Shown: one piece after another, positions 1 to 5,931 of the stretch
Position numbering within the stretch: position 1 is the first letter of the stretch
How the letters are laid out: the number at the start of each line of letters is the position of its first letter
Assembly (NCBI GenBank): GCA_034430155.1
Contig: DAOUET010000005.1
Span: forward strand, 1-20,504
Source: DAOUET01 sp034430155
GTDB taxonomy: Bacteria; Chloroflexota; Anaerolineae; Anaerolineales; UBA4823
Length of the DNA: 20,504 bases
Reading direction: 5' to 3'
Translations under genes and position numbers: made by a program
Notes under the pieces: generated by a model
Told to the model about the DNA's origin: nothing
Seen by the model: the letters and a program-made list of their open reading frames with translations, nothing else
Database searches by the model: none

Positions 1-57
1 TGTTGGGGGTTATTTGGGGGGTTGTGGGGCGGCCCCACCCCCCCAAACACCCCCACA
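1..57. repeat. Long G/C-rich imperfect hairpin at the window edge
   Basis: The left half is G-rich and the right half C-rich. They pair as GTGGGG (24-29) with CCCCAC (33-38) around a 3-nt loop, then G-run 16-21 with C-run 39-44, TTT (13-15) with AAA (45-47), and G-run 5-9 with C-run 50-54, with small bulges. That is about 20 base pairs. It may be the 3' hairpin of a gene ending before the window, although no U-run follows. The minus strand also carries four G-tracts close enough for a G-quadruplex. Function is not shown by the sequence. Confidence 0.6.
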
Positions 58-140
58 TCTAACCTTTACCACGGGGATTTCCAAAGATCCAAAAATTTTA
101 TCCTTCAACTATCCAGATCACCTTCCGGGCAATTTACTCG

Positions 141-149
141 TGATAGAAT
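141..149 (+). promoter_or_regulatory. Candidate extended -10 element for uvrC
   Basis: TGATAGAAT fits an extended -10 (TGn followed by TAGAAT) and no good -35 is visible 17 bp upstream. Transcription would begin around 156, only a few bases before the uvrC ATG at 159. That would make the mRNA nearly leaderless, in line with the absence of a Shine-Dalgarno sequence there. This is inference from motif and spacing only. Confidence 0.35.
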
Positions 150-158
150 AAATATGTA

Positions 159-2021
159 ATGGAAGTTTCTTCTCATCTTCAGGCTATTCTAGATACTGCT
201 CCCACCAAACCCGGCTGCTACTTAATGAAAGATACTGCCGGGAAAGTAATTTACGTGGGAAAGGCGATCAATCTCCGTAACCGCCTGCGGTCTTATTTTC
301 ACACCAGCACCCAGGAGAATCCACGAACGCGTCACATGGTGCGTAACATTACCGATATCGAATGGATCGTGGTTGGGTCGGAATTGGAAGCCTTGATCCT
401 GGAGATGAATCTTATCAAGAAACATCGCCCGCACTACAATGTGCGCTTAAAGGATGATAAACGTTACCCCTATGTAAAGGTACATTGGGCGGATGCCTTC
501 CCCAAAGTCACGGTAACCCGCCAGATCGTCAATGACGGATCCCGTTATTTTGGTCCTTATACCAGTGTCTGGGCTGTTCACCAGACCTTAGACGTTCTCA
601 GGAGGATTTTTCCATATCTGACTTGTGATCGAACCATCACGGGTCAGGATGAGCGGGCTTGCCTGTATTATGACATTAAGCTTTGTACGGCCCCGTGCAT
701 TGGAGCCATCGATCAGGCAGGTTATCGCCAGGTTATCGATGATCTGTGTAAATTCCTGGAAGGACGCACAGAACCAATTGTTTCTCGCATGCAAAAGGAA
801 ATGGTCCAGGCAGCTGTTGAACTACGTTTTGAACGCGCTGCCACTCTGCGCGATCAACTCCAGGCCATCGAAAAAGTGGTCGAACGCCAGAAGATCGTCT
901 CATCAGAATATGTGGATTCGGATGTGGTCGCTATGGCTCGATCTGACGGTGAGGCTTGTGTACAGGTCTTCTTCATCCGGGCTGGGAAGTTGATCGGGCG
1001 CGAATACTTTTTATTAGAGGGCGCTGATAATAGCCCGGATGCAGACGTGATTGCCGAGTTCCTCAAACAATTTTACGATCAGACGCCCATGGTCCCTGCC
1101 CAGGTAATGCTACCTCACGAGGTAGAGGAAGCCCAGATAATAAAACAATGGCTGAGCTCGCGCCGAAATGGGCAGAAAGTCGAGATAGTGATCCCGCGTG
1201 AAGGGCAGCAGCGCGAGTTGGTTCAAATGGCTGCAGAAAATGCAGCTGATACTCTGGCTGCCCTCAAGGCGCAATGGCAGGCGGATCGACACCGTCAAAC
1301 TCAAGCGCTGGCTGAATTACAGCAATATCTTAATCTATCCGCTCCCCCGAACCGGATTGAATGTTATGATATTTCGAACACGCAAGGCACTGCTGCGGTC
1401 GGCAGCATGGTGGTTTTTGAACAGGGTGTGCCGAGTAAAAGAAATTACCGGCGCTTTAATATCCGCAGTGTCAGAGGCCCCGATGATTTCGCCAGCATGG
1501 AGGAGGTGCTTACTCGTCGTTTCAATCGCTGGTGTGCTTCCCAAGAGAGCGCCGACATCCCGGGTAAAAAAGTAGACCAGGCATTCGCTTTGTTGCCGGA
1601 TTTGTTGCTGGTGGATGGGGGAAAGGGCCAATTGAGTCGTGCGGTGACAGTATTAGAGCGCTTCAACTTGCTAGAGCATATCCCTGTAGCTGGCCTAGCG
1701 AAACAAAACGAGGAGCTCTTTGTGCCGGGACATTCTGATTCTATATTGCTGCCCCACCAATCCCAAGGCTTATTCTTGGTGCAACGCGTACGAGATGAAG
1801 CCCACCGCTTCGCCATCACCTCTCATCGGCAACGACGCACTAAGGCAGGTTTGGCATCCCGGTTAGATGCGATCCCAGGGATTGGTCCGGTACGCCGTAA
1901 GGCCCTTTTGAATCATTTTGGTTCTATAAAAAATATCCAAGAATCTTCCGAACAGGAGCTAACAGCTATCCCCGGTATCACTGCACAGATCGCTCTTGCG
2001 ATCAAGGAGCACCTAGATTGA
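159..2021 (+). CDS. uvrC: UvrABC system protein C (excinuclease subunit C)
   Basis: UvrC makes both incisions in nucleotide excision repair after UvrA2B loads on damaged DNA. The 620-residue product has the full family order. A GIY-YIG nuclease domain lies at about 15-95 (GCY 19-21, IYVGK 31-35) for the 3' cut. A UVR motif that contacts UvrB lies at about 209-243 (ERAATLRDQL). The RNase H-like 5' nuclease has D404 in ECYDIS, D486 in VDGGKGQ and H549/H556. Tandem helix-hairpin-helix motifs lie at about 569-607 (IPGIGPVRRKAL). C156, C168, C176 and C180 have the spacing reported for the iron-sulfur ligands of E. coli UvrC. Length is normal. ATG 159 is the first in-frame start and has no clear Shine-Dalgarno, so a leaderless start is possible. 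No repair partner is adjacent. Confidence 0.97.
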   Translation: MEVSSHLQAILDTAPTKPGCYLMKDTAGKVIYVGKAINLRNRLRSYFHTSTQENPRTRHMVRNITDIEWIVVGSELEALILEMNLIKKHRPHYNVRLKDDKRYPYVKVHWADAFPKVTVTRQIVNDGSRYFGPYTSVWAVHQTLDVLRRIFPYLTCDRTITGQDERACLYYDIKLCTAPCIGAIDQAGYRQVIDDLCKFLEGRTEPIVSRMQKEMVQAAVELRFERAATLRDQLQAIEKVVERQKIVSSEYVDSDVVAMARSDGEACVQVFFIRAGKLIGREYFLLEGADNSPDADVIAEFLKQFYDQTPMVPAQVMLPHEVEEAQIIKQWLSSRRNGQKVEIVIPREGQQRELVQMAAENAADTLAALKAQWQADRHRQTQALAELQQYLNLSAPPNRIECYDISNTQGTAAVGSMVVFEQGVPSKRNYRRFNIRSVRGPDDFASMEEVLTRRFNRWCASQESADIPGKKVDQAFALLPDLLLVDGGKGQLSRAVTVLERFNLLEHIPVAGLAKQNEELFVPGHSDSILLPHQSQGLFLVQRVRDEAHRFAITSHRQRRTKAGLASRLDAIPGIGPVRRKALLNHFGSIKNIQESSEQELTAIPGITAQIALAIKEHLD

Positions 2022-2183
2022 CCGGTTGGGCTTCTGGATCGCCGCTGACTGGTCTGGAAATTGGGGGGCAAGGGCAATTGCTAAGCGATGATTTATTTCG
2101 CCGAAATACCTAAGGACCCTTTTCAAAATGAATTGCTTCTCTAGAAGAGAGCAGTTGCTAGCGCCCTGGATTAGGAGTATGTC

Positions 2184-2312
2184 ATGGCAAAGAAAAAGAA
2201 AAAAGAACTTTCTAAATTTGAAAAACGAAGGTTACGCTCACAGCAAATTATCTTTATAGCTATCGCTTTGATCATTATCCTTTCAATGGTAATTTCATTG
2301 ATCGCTAGATAA
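2184..2312 (+). CDS. 42-residue single-pass membrane protein, unknown function
   Basis: This short ORF has a good AGGAG Shine-Dalgarno (2173-2177) six bases before its ATG. The N-terminal half is very basic (MAKKKKK, then FEKRRLRSQQ). One hydrophobic helix follows at about residues 22-40, and the protein ends with Ala-Arg. The charge pattern predicts the basic end in the cytoplasm (positive-inside rule). It lies 162 bp after uvrC on the same strand and is followed closely by a hairpin at 2335-2355, so it may be a separately translated member of the same transcript. I do not recognise the family. The ribosome site, composition and clean membrane segment support a real gene, but its size leaves room for doubt. 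Confidence 0.6.
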   Translation: MAKKKKKELSKFEKRRLRSQQIIFIAIALIIILSMVISLIAR

Positions 2313-2334
2313 TAAATCCATCTAGGTACTGACC

Positions 2335-2356
2335 AAATCGGGATCCCCCCGATTTT
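2335..2356 (+). terminator. Probable intrinsic terminator after uvrC and the 42-residue gene
   Basis: AAATCGGG (2335-2342) and CCCGATTT (2348-2355) form a perfect 8-bp stem with a 5-nt loop. The T-run (2353-2356) is partly in the stem and no long U-tract follows, so termination may be modest. It sits 22 bp after the small ORF. Confidence 0.5.
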
Positions 2357-2569
2357 CCCCTGAACTGCGTAACTACTAACTATATACGCTGCTTGCCCTC
2401 CTCTTGGAGACCTTTTTTCTACGAAGTCATCACGTTTCCATTTTGAGCAAATAAGAACAGCATAAACCGGAGGGGAAATTTGAATTAACCGGCATGGCTA
2501 TCCTCATGCAACAGCTCCCGACAGCAGGGTGTATGTCAATTATTAGGATGTACTCACGGAAAAAGTTCT
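2357..2569. other. Non-coding stretch left of the IS110 element
   Basis: No credible gene is seen between the terminator-like hairpin and the inferred left end of the insertion sequence. A minus-strand open frame (2430-2684) crosses the inferred element boundary, shows no recognisable domain and is not called. The stretch probably belonged to the original intergenic region between uvrC and the surface operon, before insertion. Confidence 0.5.
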
Positions 2570-2584
2570 CTGGATAGTTGGGTT

Positions 2585-2810
2585 GCAGATGTGCTATCCT
2601 GCTCACTGGTGAGTGACGGGAACGCAACCGGGACACAGGGCGTTTTGGGCGGACCGATGGCCCCGTTGAGAAGGCGAAAGCCAAGCTCGATCAATTTTTT
2701 GGTCTACCCGTCGGATAACCTCATCTGGGACAGTGAAAAAGCTAAGCCCGAATTGGTTTGTGAATCCTGTAGCCCATCATCTGTGACCCAGTTATCCAGA
2801 GAACGAAGCC
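2585..2810 (+). ncRNA. Candidate bridge RNA of the IS110 element
   Basis: IS110 elements encode a structured bridge RNA in the left end whose loops pair with target and donor DNA. This region folds into successive hairpins. CTCA/TGAG (2602-2613) is a short 5' stem. ACGGG (2616-2620) with CCCGT (2662-2666) encloses AACGC/GCGTT (2621-2625, 2640-2644). GGC-GAAA-GCC (2673-2682) is a GNRA-capped stem. ATCAATT (2690-2696) pairs with AATTGGT (2751-2757). Two segments look like donor guides. TTGGTCT (2699-2705) equals the inferred right-end edge (4216-4222). CCCAGTTATCCAG (2787-2799) is nearly complementary to the left-end start (2570-2582). Ends and guides are inferred by eye; no target-guide match was found. 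Confidence 0.4.
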
Positions 2811-2836
2811 AGAGTTGCGAAAGGAGAGTACATTTA

Positions 2837-4072
2837 ATGGCTGATGCTCCGATAGTGACCTATGAACGATATTTGGCGTTAGATCTCCACAAACACTACC
2901 TGGTGGTGGGTGGCGTAAACCATCGGTAAGAGATCATTCTTTCGCCACGGCGAGTGGATTATCAACAGTGGGAAGGGTGGATGAAAGCCAATCTAAAATC
3001 AACCGATGCAATCGTACTCGAAGCTACCACCAATGCTTGGCAAATCTATGACCAAGTGGTTCCTTATGTTGGACGGGCTGTAGTTGCCCATTCAGGGTTA
3101 GTCAAGCTAATCGCCTACGCCAGGGTCAAAACCGATAACCGCGATGTGCTGAACCTGGCAAGGTTATTAGCAGCAGGTCTGATCCCGGAAGTGTGGGTAC
3201 CGCCTCAAGAAGTCCGGGATTTGCGTGCCTTACTGGCGCATCGGCTGCATATGGTCAAGAGGCGGACCATGCTCCGCAACCGACTGCAGAGTGTTATCCA
3301 TCGCTATAACCTGATTCCTCCAGTTGGAGACTTGTATGGGAGCACTAACCGGGACTGGTGGGAGCAAATGTCTGTATCAACCGTTGAACATTTGCGTATT
3401 AGACAAGATTTGGTTACCTTGGATCACCTGGAACCCCAGATCGATGAGTGCGAAGCGGAGTTGGAACAGCTCAGCGCACAAGAGCCGTGGTGTGATCAGA
3501 TCGTGTATTTGTTACAATTTTCTGGCATCGGCTTGCTGACCGGGATGACCGTTCTGGCAGCCATCGGCAATATCGAGCGCTTTCCTACAGCCAAATATCT
3601 GGTCGGGTATGCTGGCCTGGGTGCAGGAGTTCACTCCAGCGGAGACACCCATCATACCGGCCGGATCACCAAACAAGGTCGCAAAGACTTACGCTGGGCG
3701 TTGGTAGAAGCCGCCTGGAGTGCCGTACGGTGGGATCCGTATTGGAAAGCCCAATTTGAGCGTTTAGCCAAGCGTCGGGGTGAAAACAAGGCGATTGTAG
3801 CTATCGCCCGTAAGTTGTTGACCGTGATCTGGCATGTACTGACCAAGAAGGTAGCTAACCGTCAGGCTAATCCTGAGAAAGTGGCTAATAAGCTCTTTCG
3901 CTGGACTTGGAAGTTGGAAGCATCCCAACGTCGAGGTCTCCAATCTCGCCAATTTGTGCGTTACCAGCTGCACAAACTGGATATCGGCCATGATCTACAG
4001 ATGATCCATCTTGGCGGTAAGAGACGTTCCTTGCCTCCGTCTGATGAATTATGGGACTTGCTCCCAAACTAG
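2837..4072 (+). pseudogene. IS110-family DEDD transposase interrupted by an in-frame stop
   Basis: The frame opens at ATG 2837, nine bases after an AGGAGA site (2822-2827). It would encode 411 residues except for one TAA at 2927-2929 (codon 31). On both sides the frame is otherwise intact. The RNase H-like N-terminal domain keeps all four acidic residues: D16 (ALDLHK), E62 (VLEATT), D100 and D103 (KTDNRD). The C-terminal transposase domain has GIGLLTGMTVLAAIG and the serine motif HSSG (Ser267/268), followed by GRITKQGRKDLRWAL. Translation restarting at GTG 2954 or ATG 2981 would give about 360-372 residues lacking D16, so it should be inactive. A single C-to-T change from a Gln codon would explain the stop; a sequencing error is the other option. 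The family call is very secure. Confidence 0.88.
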
Positions 4073-4236
4073 ACGGCGGCGGTCTGACTAGATTGACAAT
4101 CGAGAACTTATCTGGCCCACGTCAAAAGAAAGCTGTCGGTTGGGTGGGGTTCAGATTCCTGACTCCCGAACTGGCCATCGAACATAGAAAAAACTACCCT
4201 TGACAGGGTTCATCATTGGTCTGGGGCAAATGGGGT

Positions 4237-4281
4237 TTGGGGTGTTGTGCGCAACGCAAAGCGCTGCGCACAACACCCCAA
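4237..4281. terminator. 45-bp near-perfect palindrome, possible bidirectional terminator
   Basis: TTGGGGTGTTGTGCGCA (4237-4253) and TGCGCACAACACCCCAA (4265-4281) are perfect 17-bp reverse complements. Inside, CGC (4255-4257) and GCG (4261-4263) extend the stem after one A-C mismatch, leaving an AAA loop. TTTCTTCCC follows on the plus strand, a weak U-rich tail. The stem is longer than most terminators and could equally be a dispersed REP-like repeat. It lies 14 bp outside the inferred IS110 right end, and IS110 relatives often insert at palindromic intergenic repeats. Confidence 0.5.
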
Positions 4282-4366
4282 TTTCTTCCCAGATTGGGGG
4301 CAGGTGATAAACTAACCAGCAATCTGACATGCACCCTCGACAGTACACCTATGTGACATATTAATG

Positions 4367-4372
4367 TATAAT
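4367..4372 (+). promoter_or_regulatory. Candidate -10 box for the surface-protein operon
   Basis: TATAAT matches the sigma-70 -10 consensus exactly, but no good -35 is present at the right distance. Start of transcription would be near 4379, at a small inverted repeat (GATTAA 4379-4384 / TTAATC 4391-4396). The leader to the 4570 gene would be about 190 nt and include the 25-codon ORF at 4423. Confidence 0.4.
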
Positions 4373-4422
4373 TAGGTAGATTAAGGTGATTTAATCTTCG
4401 AATCCAGAAAGGGGAGGTGGTC

Positions 4423-4500
4423 ATGGGAATCTATCTACTGGCATGTGGAAACCCGTTTGTAAATACTGGATTATTGTGCTTGATATCAATAATTGAATAA
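4423..4500 (+). CDS. Possible 25-residue leader peptide before the surface operon
   Basis: ATG 4423 is preceded four bases upstream by GGGGAGG (4412-4418), the strongest ribosome-binding site in this region. The frame encodes 25 mostly hydrophobic residues with two cysteines (MGIYLLACGN then a LLCLISIIE end) and stops at 4498-4500. It lies 69 bp before the first large gene of the operon. It may be a leader peptide or a small hydrophobic protein. It may also be a chance ORF behind a purine-rich stretch. No family is recognised. Confidence 0.3.
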   Translation: MGIYLLACGNPFVNTGLLCLISIIE

Positions 4501-4569
4501 GTTTGCATGACGGGAAAAGTGTTCAAACTCCTGTTAAGCACCGGTTAGTTGATTACATGAGATAAAAAA

Positions 4570-5931
4570 ATGAAACCAAATCGTCTCACCATCCTTCTTA
4601 CTTTGCTGATTATTGTCTTAGCTGCCCTTTCCCTGTCCGGTTATCAAGCTAACTCCACCCACAGGTTTGTGGTTCTGGCTGGAAACCATCTACAAGCCGC
4701 CAACAGCATCTGCTATGCATCTGGAGATAGCGGTGGTGGTCCACCTGGTAACGATATGCTTACCCAGGTGGATTTCGACCTGGGTACTGAAATCCCGATA
4801 GGATCACCCGGGACAAATTCCTTAGAGGCCATTGCCTTTCAAGCCAGTACTGGTATCCTCTTTGGCGCCAATGCAGGCCAGCTAGGCACGCTCGATCTAA
4901 GCACCGGAGCATTTACTCCAAATCCCAACACCTTTGGGATTGGAAATGGCGCTCTGGGTCCTATCAACCTCAGTGACGCCGATGGATTAACTTTTGACCC
5001 TTCGAACGGAATCCTCTACGCCTCAGATCGCCGCTCTGGAGGCACAAACGTAGATTTACTCTTTCAAGCCGACCCCGCCAGCGGGCTGCATGTAGAAAAT
5101 GCCTTCGGTCCAGGTGTGGATTATGTCATTATCCAGCCGGACATGGGGCTTTATGACATTGATGATCTTGCTATTGACCCGGTTGACGGACAAATGTACG
5201 GCATCGCAAATAACAGCGGTTCGGGTGACCGGCTGGTGAAGATTAATAAGTTCACAGGCGCAACTGTTGATGTTGGGTCTCTAGGCGTAAACGATATGGA
5301 AGGGTTAACTTTCGATCCAACCGGGCAACTGCTGGGGACCACTGGCAAGGACGGTCCTACAAGTACGAATAACAAGCTTTTCCGCATCGATAAGACCACT
5401 GGAATTGCGAATGTGTCCACCGCAAAACCGCTCACAGTCGCTGGTGACTATGAAGGCGTCGATTGTTTGACCTCCTGGTCAGTGGTGCCTACACCTACAC
5501 CGACAACTACCGAAACGCCAACGCCTACAATGACTGGCACACCCGTACCTTTGCCTACCCCGACGCCCACTGTACCAACGGCTGTAAAGCTATTATATTT
5601 CCAGGTGGAGGGCGTCCAGGGACGCCAGGTAACCTTGAAGTGGGCGACTGCCTCGGAGGTTGATAACTACGGCTTCAAGGTCTACCGGTCTTCAGTAAAT
5701 GAGTACCTAAGCGCCGACATGATCGGGATAAAATCTCCAGTTGGAGGTATCGGCGGAGGGAACTATACCTATACCGATACAGTTCCGGGTAACGGGCTGT
5801 GGTATTACTGGCTTACCGATGTCGACACGCACGGACTAGAGACCGTTCACGGTCCGGTAAACGCCAAAGTTGTTGGAGGTATCAGTTCTACGGGCAATCT
5901 GATCTTTTTGCCGCTTGTGATACAACCGTGA
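4570..5931 (+). CDS. Secreted beta-propeller-like protein with Thr/Pro linker and LPLV tail
   Basis: This 453-residue protein begins with a Sec signal peptide (residues 1 to about 25, hydrophobic LTILLTLLIIVLAALSL). Residues 45-300 hold repeated blades of the type GLTFDPSNGILYAS, IDPVDGQMYGIAN and GLTFDPTGQLLGTT, as in secreted beta-propeller or NHL-like proteins. A PTPT-rich spacer (about 307-336) follows, then a fibronectin-III-like module (about 338-432, VTLKWATASEVDNYGFKVYR). The last eleven residues are NLIFLPLVIQP, with no membrane anchor. The start at ATG 4570 has only a weak GAGAT site. The stop overlaps the GTG start of the C25 peptidase gene by four bases, so the two are translationally linked. 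A role in surface binding or adhesion is inferred; no enzyme motif is visible. Confidence 0.85.
   Translation: MKPNRLTILLTLLIIVLAALSLSGYQANSTHRFVVLAGNHLQAANSICYASGDSGGGPPGNDMLTQVDFDLGTEIPIGSPGTNSLEAIAFQASTGILFGANAGQLGTLDLSTGAFTPNPNTFGIGNGALGPINLSDADGLTFDPSNGILYASDRRSGGTNVDLLFQADPASGLHVENAFGPGVDYVIIQPDMGLYDIDDLAIDPVDGQMYGIANNSGSGDRLVKINKFTGATVDVGSLGVNDMEGLTFDPTGQLLGTTGKDGPTSTNNKLFRIDKTTGIANVSTAKPLTVAGDYEGVDCLTSWSVVPTPTPTTTETPTPTMTGTPVPLPTPTPTVPTAVKLLYFQVEGVQGRQVTLKWATASEVDNYGFKVYRSSVNEYLSADMIGIKSPVGGIGGGNYTYTDTVPGNGLWYYWLTDVDTHGLETVHGPVNAKVVGGISSTGNLIFLPLVIQP

Larger units (their letters stand above)
2570..4222 (+). mobile_element. IS110-family insertion sequence (ends inferred)
   Basis: The element contains a DEDD transposase of the IS110 family, a long structured left end (about 265 bp before the gene) and a short right end (about 150 bp). 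This is the arrangement of the IS110 subgroup rather than IS1111. Ends are inferred from a shared TCTGG with a CT core at 2570-2571 and 4221-4222. Joining the ends there would place TTGACA (4200-4205, right end) 18 bp from GATAGT (2573-2578, left end). That recreates the junction promoter known for circular IS110 intermediates. No terminal inverted repeats or clear target duplication are seen, as is usual for the family. The gene content is secure; the exact ends are not. Confidence 0.6.

Noticed and set aside
2062..2160. Short frame (ATG near 2087) and imperfect hairpin near 2133-2155 after uvrC
   Set aside because: The frame is only about 18 codons without a ribosome site, and the hairpin is imperfect with no U-run.
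2430..2684. 84-residue minus-strand frame in the IS110 left end
   Set aside because: It spans the inferred element boundary and candidate bridge RNA hairpins, and has no recognisable family.
2591..2836. N-terminal extension of the transposase frame upstream of ATG 2837
   Set aside because: The IS110 domain begins just after 2837, where a proper ribosome site exists. The upstream part has the hairpins of the non-coding left end.
5799..5927. Longer start (GTG 5799) for the C25 peptidase
   Set aside because: It would overlap the upstream gene by 133 bases and put an arginine-rich non-signal sequence before the signal peptide.
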